Assembly: GCA_963663975.2 (NCBI GenBank)
Contig: CAXXRA010000015.1
Coordinates: forward strand, 992,001-1,056,000
From: JANQRX01 sp963663975
GTDB taxonomy: Bacteria; Pseudomonadota; Alphaproteobacteria; Rhizobiales; Kaistiaceae
Reading direction: 5' to 3'
Length of the DNA: 64,000 nucleotides
Shown: positions 55,840-64,000 of the stretch, in pieces
Position numbering within the stretch: position 1 is the first letter of the stretch
How the letters are laid out: the number at the start of each line of letters is the position of its first letter
Notes under the pieces: model-generated
Database searches by the model: none
What the model was told of the DNA's origin: nothing
Seen by the model: only the letters and a program-made list of their open reading frames with translations
Translations under genes and position numbers: made by a program

Positions 55840-56065
55840 TGGAGCGGCCCTAACATTTGCTTCCCGGCCGCGAGGCGTGCCGTAGGCTTCTGACGACCGC
55901 TCAGGATCCACGAACTGCCGATCTGATCCGCGTCAGCGACGTCCGGTGTTCCCCCCGAAACCGGACATCGCTTTCATCACCGCTGACGGCAGAAGCGTGC
56001 CATGACCGATCGCCCTCAATTCACTTGCTGGCACGTAAAACGGATATCCAATACGATCGTCGGGG
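55840..56065. other. Intergenic region before a cyclase fragment
   Basis: 226 bp without recognised feature. The CCCCCCGAAACCGGACATC segment is not part of any repeat seen elsewhere in the window. Confidence 0.4.
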
Positions 56066-56227
56066 ATGAACAACGTGGGCACGAACCGACGACTTGCCGC
56101 GATCCTGGCGGCAGACGTCGTCGGCTATTCAAGCATGATGGAGGATGACGAGGCAGGGACGCTCACCGCTCTCAACTTCGATGACGAGCACAATGTCTAC
56201 ATCTGTCCACACGGCAAGCCCAGATGA
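56066..56227 (+). pseudogene. Fragment of a class III adenylate cyclase gene joined to unrelated sequence
   Basis: From ATG at 56066, NRRLAAILAADVVGYSSMMEDDEAG is the usual N-terminus of rhizobial cyclase/TPR proteins, which normally exceed 500 residues. After about 40 codons similarity ends. The tail FDDEHNVYICPHGKPR before the TGA resembles a transposase fragment, but this is uncertain. It is a remnant, not a working enzyme. Confidence 0.6.
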
Positions 56228-56278
56228 GCAGCGGTCCGGATGGTCGTCCTCAGAACTGAGGGGCGGCCCACTGATCAG

Positions 56279-57009
56279 TCAGTTGCCCAAATGAACCGTC
56301 AACACGAACTCCGCGCTGTGCGTCTCGGAAGCAACCTGGTTGGTGAGGACGATTGGGTGCGAGAACAGTATCTCGGACAAATGAAGGAAACGATAGCGTC
56401 CGCCCACCGTCACTCTGTCAGCCTTCGGGGATGAAATCGCACTCTGTCAGAAATCGCGTAGTTGATTCCCGCAATCGCCTGTAACGCGAGGCCGAGGTCG
56501 CTTCCGCTGAGCGTGGCGCTGGGCAGCGCCGTAGCCGCAAGGTCCTTCAGACTGAAATCTGCAACTCCAATGCCACCGCCAATATAGGGGCGCCAATGCC
56601 CGCTTTGAGGACCGAGCAAAACATTCGCTATATACGTTGTTGCCGAAATGGACCCACTTGCCGAGGACGAAGCAGGTGATCCCGGTCCTGACACCAACGA
56701 CAAAGAGTCGATCTCGGCCTTGTTGTAGGAGACCTCTGCTTCGAGGGCTACGTAGGGATTTAGGATATAGCCAATCGCGCCACCGAAACGATGCCCTAAA
56801 AGCCCCTCTATGACCAGCCGGCCGCTGCCAGCACCCGACGTAACATCGTCGGTTGCCTGGCCAGACACGATTCCGCCGCCGTGAAACGCCACATAGAAGC
56901 GATCAAGGTAAGAGCGGACGTCGTCAATATTCGCCGCTGACGACTGCCCAAACGGTATTGCCGACACGCAGACAGCGGTCGCTAAACCAACAACAGATCG
57001 CACAGACAA
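56279..57009 (-). pseudogene. Outer-membrane beta-barrel protein gene interrupted by a 29-bp insertion
   Basis: From 57009 the frame encodes a signal peptide (VVGLATAVCVSAIPFGQSSAA) and an OmpA/opacity-like barrel (YVAFHGGGI, FGGAIGYILNPYVALEAEVSY, WRPYIGGGIGVADFS). It then meets a stop at 56410. The end is caused by 29 extra bases bounded by direct copies of CACTCTGTCAG (56411-56421 and 56440-56450). Removing one unit restores ISDRVTVGGRYRFLHLS and continues to AEFVLTVHLGN with a stop at 56279, a proper last barrel strand. As written the product lacks its final strands and is probably not inserted in the membrane. Confidence 0.7.
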
Positions 57010-57270
57010 TCCCCCTAAGGCTGGATAACGTAGAGCAGCAATCGCCGTTTGTCACGGGGTCGATCGATGGCGCTTGTGGGTCCAAAAGCGGAAGTGGAAC
57101 AATCGATCGCGGATGTCCGATTCACCCCCGGAAGCAGACATCGCCCCGGACCGTGCACAAAATCGGTTGTCGCGCGCCTGACCACAAGTGAGACCGAGCT
57201 GAACGGGCAGACCCGTCGGCTGTTTGCATCACCCTATAGCCAAGCGTTTGTGAGTCCGCGACTTAGCCCA
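57010..57270. other. Intergenic region, nothing recognised
   Basis: 261 bp between divergent OMP-gene and convergent VOC-gene ends. No gene or known repeat was identified. Confidence 0.4.
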
Positions 57271-57615
57271 TCAAGCTTGCGGTGCAGGTGTCATCCAGCC
57301 GTGAGCGGCGCCGCCGGCATCCTGGACGATGGCGATCCGCCCGACTCCTTCGGCTTCAAACGGTTCGCGCAGAACCTTGCCGCCTTCCGCCTTCAGAAGT
57401 TCCAGCCGCTTGTCGACGTCGTCAACCGCGATGTAGGCGAACCAGTGCTCGGGCATGCCCTCGAACATCTCGCCTTCCATCGTCATCATGCCGCCGACCA
57501 TATCGTCGCCCTGGCGGATCATGGTGTATGTGCCGCCATTCGCCATGGCCATGTCGTCATAACTCCAGCCAAGCTGGCCAACATAAGATTCCACGGGTAT
57601 CGTGGCGTGTACCAT
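57271..57615 (-). CDS. VOC-family (glyoxalase/bleomycin-resistance-like) protein, N-terminally short
   Basis: 114 residues. YVGQLGWSYDDMAMANGGTYTMI, VGGMMTMEGEMFEGMPEHWFAYIAVDDVD, GGKVLREPFEAEGVGRIAIVQD and HGWMTP match small VOC proteins. About 20 residues of the first beta strand (usually WxELxTxDxxxAxxFY) are missing or replaced by MVHATIPVES, which suggests 5' truncation. The function is unknown, and it may no longer fold. Confidence 0.7.
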   Translation of the reverse strand: MVHATIPVESYVGQLGWSYDDMAMANGGTYTMIRQGDDMVGGMMTMEGEMFEGMPEHWFAYIAVDDVDKRLELLKAEGGKVLREPFEAEGVGRIAIVQDAGGAAHGWMTPAPQA

Positions 57616-57673
57616 TTAGTCGCAATGCAATAAAATTCGAAATCGATCGAGGAAAATAGAGGATGTTGAAAAG

Positions 57674-58150
57674 ATGGTCCTCCGACTGATCAAAGCATTC
57701 CATGTATTAGGCGCGGTGCTTTTCTTCGGAAGCATTCTTGGCCACGCAATTACCGGGCTGGCAGCAAATGTTCAGGACAGCGCGCAGACGCAGCTTGTCG
57801 CCCGGCAGATTATCGATGTCGCGACATGGTACCTGACCTTACCCGGTCTGGGGCTCCTCGTGCTGACGGGGATCGGGCTGGTCGTCATGCGGGAAAGGCC
57901 GATACGCCTCATGGGGCCACATCTGTTCCTGGCGGCGCTGATCCTGGTGAATGCGATCTTTTTCCTCTTTCCCATAGCTCAGGCAATTTTGGGCATTGCA
58001 AATGATTTGGCGGCAGGAACCGGAAGTGATAGCGAGCTTCGACTGCTGGAAGGACGGGAGGCGATCTTTGGCGCGATCAATATTCTGCTCTGCATCCTGG
58101 CCACAGTCGTCGGCGTGATCAAGCCCGGCACTGGTAAAGAACAGTCATAG
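57674..58150 (+). CDS. DUF2269 integral membrane protein
   Basis: 158 residues with four transmembrane helices. The first contains the histidines of LIKAFHVLGAVLFFGSILGHAI; LPGLGLLVLTGIGLVVM follows, and EGREAIFGAINILLCILATVVGV is the last. This matches DUF2269/YndJ-like membrane proteins of unknown role. It is divergent from the VOC gene and convergent with maeB. Confidence 0.78.
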   Translation: MVLRLIKAFHVLGAVLFFGSILGHAITGLAANVQDSAQTQLVARQIIDVATWYLTLPGLGLLVLTGIGLVVMRERPIRLMGPHLFLAALILVNAIFFLFPIAQAILGIANDLAAGTGSDSELRLLEGREAIFGAINILLCILATVVGVIKPGTGKEQS

Positions 58151-58295
58151 AGAGCTTCCAATGAACGATTACACATAACTCAAGCTCTGACAGACTATCG
58201 GTTTTGTTTTTTGTTGGCTGTTTGTACGGTGTTAAACAATTAGCCGAACGTTGACCGCGGGCAACCGAAACCGGCAGGCGAGATTTCGTCTGCTG

Positions 58296-60578
58296 TCAGC
58301 CGCTGACGTTGAAGGCGGCCAGACCGGCCATGTTGACGATGTCGGAATCGCGCGCGCCCAGCGAAACGATCTGAACCGGCTTATCGAGGCCGACGAGCAG
58401 CGGCCCGATGACCGTGGCTCCGCCCAGCTCCTGCAGCATCTTGGTGGAGATCGCGGCCGAGTGATAGGCCGGCATGATCAGCACATTGGCCGAACCCGAC
58501 AGCCGGCAGAACGGATAGGCGGCCATGACGTCGGGATTGAGGGCGACCTCGGCCGACATTTCGCCGTCATATTCGAAGTCGACCTTGCGCTGATCGAGGA
58601 TGTGCACCGCCTCGCGCACCTTGTGGGCCCGTTCGCCCTCGGGCTGGCCGAAGGTCGAATAGGCCAGCAGCGCCACCCGTGGCGTGTAGCCGAGGCGCCG
58701 GGCGACGCTGGCCGTCTCCTCGGCAATATCGGCGATGGTGTCGGGTGTCGGCCAATCGTGCACCGCGGTGTCGGCGACCAGCACCAGACGGCCGCGCGAC
58801 AGCACCAGCGAGACGCCGATGACGCGATGGCCGGGCTTGGGATCGATCACCCGGCGCACATCCTCCAGCACGGTCGAGTAGTTGCGGGTGACGCCGGAGA
58901 CCATGCCGTCGGCGTCGCCCAGCGCGACCATGCAGGCACCGAAATGGTTGCGGTCGGTGTTCACCAGCCTCTGGCAGTCGCGGAACAGATAGCCCTTTCG
59001 CTGCAGGCGGGCGTAGAGATAATCGGTGTAGTCGGCATTGCGGTGCGACAGCGCCGCGTTGTGGATCTCGATTCCCGAGCTGATGTCGATGCCCGCGTGG
59101 TCGGCCGAGCTGCGCACCGTCTCTTCGCGGCCGATGAGAATGGCTCTGCCCAGCCGGTGGTGGACGAAGCTCGCCGCCGCGCGGATCATCTGCTCCTCCT
59201 CGCCCTCGGCGAAAACGATCCGCTTGGGCGTCCGCCGCACCCGCTGGAAGATCCGCTGCAGCGTGCCGACGATCGGATCACGGCGGGCGGACAGCTGGAG
59301 CTTGTAGTGTTCCATGTCCTCGATCGATCGGCCGGCGACGCCGCTGTCCATGGCCGCCTGGGCAACCGCGGCCGGAATCTCCGACAGAAGCCGGGGATCG
59401 AAGGGAACCGGAATGATGTATTGGGGGCCGAATTTCGGCCGGATCCCCTGATAGGCGGCCGCAACCTCGTCGGGCACGTCCTCGCGCGCCAGGTTGGCCA
59501 GCGCGTAGGCCGCGGCGATCTTCATGTCGTCATTGATGGTGGTCGCGCGCACGTCGAGCGCGCCGCGGAAGATGTAGGGAAAACCGAGGACGTTGTTGAC
59601 CTGGTTGGGATAGTCCGAGCGCCCGGTGGCAATGATGGCATCGTCGCGCACCGCTGCCGCCTCTTCCGGCGTGATCTCCGGGTCCGGGTTGGCCATGGCG
59701 AAGATGATCGGGTTGTCGGCCATGGAGCGCAGCATGTCGGCGGTCAACGCGCCCTTCGCGGACAGCCCGAAAAACACATCGCTACCGGCCACGGCCACGG
59801 CCAAGGAGCGCGCGTCGGTGTCGGTGGCGTGGGCGGTTTTCCACTGGTTCATGCCCTCCTGGCGGCCCTTGTAGATCGGCCCCTTGGTGTCGCACAGGAT
59901 CACGTTGTCCTGCGGCATGCCCAGCGCCTTGATCAGTTCCACGCTGGCGATGCCGGCCGCGCCGGCGCCATTGCACACCAGCCTGGTGGTCTTGATGTCC
60001 CTGCCGGTGAGTTCGATGGCGTTGAGCAACCCGGCCGTGGCGATGATCGCGGTACCGTGCTGGTCGTCGTGAAAGACCGGAATGTCCATCAATTCGCGCA
60101 GCCGGCTTTCGATGATGAAGCAATCCGGCGCGCGGATGTCCTCCAGATTGATGCCGCCGAAGGAGGGACCGAGATAGCGCACCGCCTCGACGAATTGGTC
60201 GACATCCTCGGTGTCGATTTCAAGATCGATCGAATCGACGTCGGCGAACCGTTTGAACAGCACCGCCTTGCCTTCCATCACCGGTTTGGAGGCCAGGGCG
60301 CCAAGATTGCCGAGCCCGAGAATGGCGGTGCCGTTGGTGATCACGGCGACCATGTTGCCTCGGCTGGTGTAGTCGTAGGCCGTGGCCGGGTCCTCGGCGA
60401 TCACCTTGACCGGCACCGCCACGCCGGGCGAATAGGCCAACGACAGATCGCGCTGGGTGGCCATCGGCTTGGTGGCGGTGATTTCCAGCTTTCCCGGCCG
60501 GCCGCTGGAATGGAAATTCAGTGCTTCCTGGTCGGTGACCGACGGCCCGGTCTTGGCCGCCTTGGCATTTTCTGACAT
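58296..60578 (-). CDS. maeB: NADP-dependent malic enzyme (MaeB type, with phosphotransacetylase-like domain)
   Basis: 760 residues. The N-terminal malic domain has AYSPGVAVPVKVIAEDP and ITNGTAILGLGNLG, with metal ligands in VFHDDQHGTAIIATAGLLNA. The NAD(P) domain has CNGAGAAGIASVELIKALG. From about residue 430 there is a PTA/PTB-like domain (RIVFAEGEEEQMIRAA, YSTFGQPEGERAHKVREA). It oxidatively decarboxylates malate to pyruvate; the second domain is regulatory. It is divergent from mutS, the Rhizobiales order. Confidence 0.96.
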   Translation of the reverse strand: MSENAKAAKTGPSVTDQEALNFHSSGRPGKLEITATKPMATQRDLSLAYSPGVAVPVKVIAEDPATAYDYTSRGNMVAVITNGTAILGLGNLGALASKPVMEGKAVLFKRFADVDSIDLEIDTEDVDQFVEAVRYLGPSFGGINLEDIRAPDCFIIESRLRELMDIPVFHDDQHGTAIIATAGLLNAIELTGRDIKTTRLVCNGAGAAGIASVELIKALGMPQDNVILCDTKGPIYKGRQEGMNQWKTAHATDTDARSLAVAVAGSDVFFGLSAKGALTADMLRSMADNPIIFAMANPDPEITPEEAAAVRDDAIIATGRSDYPNQVNNVLGFPYIFRGALDVRATTINDDMKIAAAYALANLAREDVPDEVAAAYQGIRPKFGPQYIIPVPFDPRLLSEIPAAVAQAAMDSGVAGRSIEDMEHYKLQLSARRDPIVGTLQRIFQRVRRTPKRIVFAEGEEEQMIRAAASFVHHRLGRAILIGREETVRSSADHAGIDISSGIEIHNAALSHRNADYTDYLYARLQRKGYLFRDCQRLVNTDRNHFGACMVALGDADGMVSGVTRNYSTVLEDVRRVIDPKPGHRVIGVSLVLSRGRLVLVADTAVHDWPTPDTIADIAEETASVARRLGYTPRVALLAYSTFGQPEGERAHKVREAVHILDQRKVDFEYDGEMSAEVALNPDVMAAYPFCRLSGSANVLIMPAYHSAAISTKMLQELGGATVIGPLLVGLDKPVQIVSLGARDSDIVNMAGLAAFNVSG

Positions 60579-60734
60579 TGAAGACTATCCCCTGAGCCGG
60601 TCCAGCTCGCTAGCCTGCGTGCCTGGGCGGGCGACCATATTCACCTGCAGGGGTCGGCGCAACGCGGCGGCCGATCGCCAGGCTTCGCCGCCCGTCGACC
60701 CGGCCGGGAAGCCGCCTCGAGCGTGCATGAGGAC

Positions 60735-63464
60735 ATGGATCAAGCCGCCTCGACCACACAACCGAGCGACACGGGCAAGAGCGACAACGGCGCCACGCCC
60801 ATGATGGCGCAATACCACGACATCAGGGATGCCTATCCGGGCTGTCTCCTGTTCTACCGCATGGGCGATTTTTACGAGCTTTTCTTCGACGACGCGGTGA
60901 TCGCGGCACGCGATCTCGGCATTACCCTGACCCATCGCGGCAAACATCTGGGGGAGAATATTCCCATGTGCGGCGTTCCGGTGCACGCCGCCGACCAGTA
61001 CCTGCAGAAATTGATCGCCCTCGGCCACCGCGTCGCCGTCTGCGAACAGACCGAGGATCCGGCGGAGGCCCGCAGGCGGGGATCGAAATCCGTGGTGCGC
61101 CGCGAAGTGGTGCGCCTGGTGACGCCGGGAACGCTGACCGAGGACAGCCTGCTCGATCCCGCCCGCAACAACTTTCTGGCCGCCATCGCGCGCGTCCGTG
61201 GAGGCGCCGACGGCGAGGTCTTCGGCGTCGCCTGGGTCGACATTTCGACCGGCGAGTTTCGCGTCGCCGATGGTGACCGTGAGCGCATGGCCAGCGAGTT
61301 GTCGCGCATCGAACCAAACGAGATCGTCGTCGCTCAGCCGGTTTTCGAGGACCCCGAGCTGGTCGCCTTATGGCGGCGTTTCGGGAGCTCGGTGACACCG
61401 CTGGCCGACGCCTTTTTCGACAGCACCACCGCCGACAAACGCCTCACCGGGTACTACGATATCGCCTCGCTCGACGCCTTCGGCCAGTTCGGCCGCGCCG
61501 AACGCGCTGCCGCCGCCGCCATTCTGGCCTATATCGAGAAGACCCAGATCGGGCGGCGGCCGCCCTTGTCGCCGTTGAAGTCGGAGGCGGTCGCCGGCGC
61601 GATGGCGATCGACAGCGCCACCCGCGCCAATCTCGAACTGGTCCGAGCGCAGTCCGGCGAGCGAGGGGGGAGCCTGCTGGCGGCAATCGACAGGACGGTG
61701 ACCGGCGCCGGCGCGCGCCTGCTCGAACGGCGCCTCGCCGCCCCGCTGACCGATCCCGCCGCGATCGACCGACGCCTTGATGCGGTCGCCTGGATGATTG
61801 CCGATTCCGACCGGCGCCAACAGATCCGCGAAATTCTGCGTACCGCGCCGGATTTACGCCGCGCGCTCACCCGCCTTTCGCTTGGGCGCGCCGGCCCCCG
61901 CGATCTGGCCGCCATCCGTGACGGCCTCGGCGCGAGCCTTCGGCTGGCCGGCGTCGTCGTCGGCACCGCGATGCCCACCGATATTGCCGCCTCGCACGGC
62001 GCCTTCGCCGGCGTCCCCGGCGATCTCGCCGATGATCTGTCCAGGGCGCTCCAGGACGCCGTGCCACATTTGCGCCGCGACGGCGGCTTTGTCCGCCACG
62101 ACTACGATCCCGAACTCGACGAGGCGCGGCAATTGCGCGACGACAGCCGCCGCCTTGTCGCCGGCATGCAGGCCGATTACGCGGCCGAGGCCGAGATCCG
62201 CAATCTGCGCATCAAGCACAACAATGTGCTCGGCTATTTCATCGAAGTCGGCACCACTCACGCCGAACGGATGCTGGCTCCCCCGCTCAGCGAGCGTTTC
62301 GTCCACCGCCAGACCCTGGCCAGCGCGGTCAGATTCACCACCACTGATCTGGTCGAATTGGAGCAGAAGATTTCCGGCGCCGGTGACCGGGCGCTGGCCC
62401 TGGAACAACAGATTTTCGATCGACTGGCGAGCGCCGTCGAAGCTGCGTCGGAAAGGATCGAAACCGTTGCCGACGCGCTGGCGCTGATCGATGTCGCGGC
62501 CGCCCATGCGGTCCTGGCCGAGGCCGAGAACTACGTCCGTCCCAGGGTCGACAAATCACTGGCCTTCGCGATCGATGGCGGGCGCCACGCGGTCGTCGAG
62601 CAGGCCCTCAATCGCGACAGCGGCGGCCAGTTCATCGCCAATGACTGCAATCTCGGCCCGGCCGAGAACGAAGATGCCGGCCGCATCTGGCTGCTGACCG
62701 GCCCCAACATGGCCGGTAAATCGACCTTTCTGCGGCAGAACGCGGTGATCGCCATCCTGGCGCAGATGGGCTCGTTCGTGCCGGCCCGGGCCGCCGTCAT
62801 CGGCGTCGTCGACCGCTTGTTCAGTCGCGTCGGCGCCTCCGACGACCTGGCCCGCGGCCGTTCCACCTTCATGGTGGAGATGGTCGAAACCGCCGCCATC
62901 CTCAACCAGGCCGGCCCGCACGCGCTGGTGATCCTCGATGAAATCGGACGCGGCACGGCGACCTTTGACGGTCTGTCGATCGCCTGGGCGGCAATCGAGC
63001 ATCTTCATGAGGAGAACCGGTGCCGGGCCTTGTTTGCCACCCACTATCATGAGCTGACCGCTCTGGCGGGTCGTCTGACCCGTCTTGAGAATCTCACAGT
63101 GCGTGTCAGGGAATGGCGGGATGAAGTGATCTTCCTGCACGAAATCGCTCCCGGTTCGGCCGATCGATCCTACGGTATCCAGGTGGCGCGCCTGGCCGGT
63201 CTGCCGCCGGCGGTTGTCGAGCGCGCCCGCACGGTGCTGGCGCAGTTGGAGGAATCCGACCGCGGTGCCCGGATCGACGCGGTCGTCGACGATCTCCCCC
63301 TGTTCTCACCCACATTCGAGCCGATCGCGCGACCGGCCGATCGCTTGCGCGAAATGCTCGACGCGGTCAGCCCCGACGAACTGACGCCGCGGGACGCACT
63401 CGAATTGATCTATCGCCTGAAGCGAATCCAAACCGGTGGCGACGATGGCCCGGACGGTCAATAA
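60735..63464 (+). CDS. mutS: DNA mismatch-repair protein MutS
   Basis: 909 residues from ATG at 60735 (60723 possible). The mismatch-recognition loop FYRMGDFYELFFDDA holds the conserved Phe-x-Glu near residues 48-50. The core includes NLRIKHNNVLGYFIEV. The ATPase has Walker A GPNMAGKST (656-664) and Walker B LVILDEIGRGT, then FATHYHELTAL. The C-terminus has the short dimerisation helix DALELIYRLKRI. It begins mismatch repair with MutL. It is followed by glnD after 48 bp. Confidence 0.97.
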   Translation: MDQAASTTQPSDTGKSDNGATPMMAQYHDIRDAYPGCLLFYRMGDFYELFFDDAVIAARDLGITLTHRGKHLGENIPMCGVPVHAADQYLQKLIALGHRVAVCEQTEDPAEARRRGSKSVVRREVVRLVTPGTLTEDSLLDPARNNFLAAIARVRGGADGEVFGVAWVDISTGEFRVADGDRERMASELSRIEPNEIVVAQPVFEDPELVALWRRFGSSVTPLADAFFDSTTADKRLTGYYDIASLDAFGQFGRAERAAAAAILAYIEKTQIGRRPPLSPLKSEAVAGAMAIDSATRANLELVRAQSGERGGSLLAAIDRTVTGAGARLLERRLAAPLTDPAAIDRRLDAVAWMIADSDRRQQIREILRTAPDLRRALTRLSLGRAGPRDLAAIRDGLGASLRLAGVVVGTAMPTDIAASHGAFAGVPGDLADDLSRALQDAVPHLRRDGGFVRHDYDPELDEARQLRDDSRRLVAGMQADYAAEAEIRNLRIKHNNVLGYFIEVGTTHAERMLAPPLSERFVHRQTLASAVRFTTTDLVELEQKISGAGDRALALEQQIFDRLASAVEAASERIETVADALALIDVAAAHAVLAEAENYVRPRVDKSLAFAIDGGRHAVVEQALNRDSGGQFIANDCNLGPAENEDAGRIWLLTGPNMAGKSTFLRQNAVIAILAQMGSFVPARAAVIGVVDRLFSRVGASDDLARGRSTFMVEMVETAAILNQAGPHALVILDEIGRGTATFDGLSIAWAAIEHLHEENRCRALFATHYHELTALAGRLTRLENLTVRVREWRDEVIFLHEIAPGSADRSYGIQVARLAGLPPAVVERARTVLAQLEESDRGARIDAVVDDLPLFSPTFEPIARPADRLREMLDAVSPDELTPRDALELIYRLKRIQTGGDDGPDGQ

Positions 63465-63512
63465 CGGCTACCGTCCCGCCGTCCCGATTCAACAGACCCG
63501 CAACGCTGACCC

Positions 63513-64000
63513 ATGCTCCAGACGCAGGCATCTCCCGACGATCTCGTCGACACGACCGAGCTCGCCGATCGACTCGTCGAACTCGCGGGCAAGTCCGGCG
63601 GGCTGAGTGCTTCGGCCCGCATTCGGGTCATCGGCCATTTGAAAAAACTGTTGGCAGGAGGACGGGAGGAGGCCGAGCGCCGGCTCAAGGCAGACGGCAA
63701 AGGCACATTATGCGCCGAGCGGCTATCGGACTTTCAGGACGCCATCGTCGGTGCGCTCCATCAGTTTGCCATCCGCCGGGTCTACGCCGCCGACAACCCC
63801 TCCACCGGCGAACGCATGGCGGTGGTTGCGGTCGGTGGCTACGGGCGCGGCACCCTGGCACCGGGTTCGGACGTCGACCTGCTGTTTTTGCTGCCCTACA
63901 AGCAGACGCCGTGGGGCGAGAGCGTGGTTGAATTCATTCTGTACGCCCTGTGGGACCTCGGCCTGAAAGTCGGACACGCCACCCGCAGCGTCGACGAATG
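63513..64000 (+). CDS. glnD: Bifunctional uridylyltransferase/uridylyl-removing enzyme GlnD (N-terminal part)
   Basis: The first 162 codons are present and the gene leaves the window at the right edge. The nucleotidyltransferase motif VGGYGRGTLAPGSDVDLLFLLPYK carries the GS...DxD catalytic residues, followed by LGLKVGHATRSVDE. GlnD uridylylates and deuridylylates PII proteins in response to glutamine. The mutS-glnD order is typical of Rhizobiales. Confidence 0.94.
   Translation, partial: MLQTQASPDDLVDTTELADRLVELAGKSGGLSASARIRVIGHLKKLLAGGREEAERRLKADGKGTLCAERLSDFQDAIVGALHQFAIRRVYAADNPSTGERMAVVAVGGYGRGTLAPGSDVDLLFLLPYKQTPWGESVVEFILYALWDLGLKVGHATRSVDE

Noticed and set aside
58251..60575. 774-codon open frame on the + strand
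   Set aside because: Antisense of maeB with no domain similarity.

Overview
The window is a GC-rich chromosomal segment of an alphaproteobacterium. Gene content and order point to a member of, or near, the Hyphomicrobiales (Rhizobiales). The pointers are hisB-DUF2628-hisH-hisA-hisF-hisE-coaA, dnaK-dnaJ-pmtA-FMN reductase-pyrF with dapB-gpmA-nth-adenosine kinase nearby, maeB-mutS-glnD, and parAB-rsmG-mnmG-mnmE with parS sites beside rho-hemJ-hemE. It looks origin-proximal: two parS-type palindromes lie at parAB-mnmEG, and the hemE/ppsR intergenic space is where Caulobacter and Rickettsia carry oriC.

Layout. 1-11 kb: a LysE-type exporter fragment, parB, parA, rsmG and mnmG (both with apparent frameshifts), mnmE, a thioredoxin-domain protein, rho, hemJ, hemE. 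11.0-11.4 kb: candidate oriC. 11.4-22 kb: ppsR-maf-aroE-[repeat A]-coaE-dnaQ, then hrcA, rph-rdgB-hemW, an LpoA/LppC-like lipoprotein, rsmI-yraN-gshB. 23-27 kb: a decayed oxidoreductase piece, comM, and a small low-GC insert holding a broken amidase gene and flanked by copies of the comM 3' end. 27-38 kb: a hybrid histidine kinase, grpE, coaA, the his operon, hslVU, smr. 38-46 kb: an IS5-family IS, mltA, a Tim44-domain gene, secB, adenosine kinase, nth, ada, an IS481-family IS, gpmA. 46-53 kb: dapB, pyrF, an FMN reductase, pmtA, dnaJ, dnaK. 53-58 kb: small exported proteins, alkB and several damaged genes. 58-64 kb: maeB, mutS and the start of glnD.

The most unusual feature is a family of interspersed repeats (repeat A, about 270-290 bp when full length). 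Their inverted ends read CTAGAGCCCTTTCGACCAA...TTGGTCGAAAGGGCTCTAG. Six copies plus one collapsed hairpin lie between 13.7 and 45.9 kb. Five of the six have the same end placed 1-4 nt from the start codon of coaE, hisA, the DUF2628 gene, hisB or smr, so the repeat supplies a Shine-Dalgarno-like GAAAGGG. Others supply stop codons (aroE, hisH). Both IS elements sit exactly in the CTAG ends of repeat A copies. A second, shorter inverted repeat (repeat B, about 84 bp) occurs at 53.5 kb, with partial copies at 23.0 and 54.4 kb.

No tRNA, rRNA or CRISPR array was seen.
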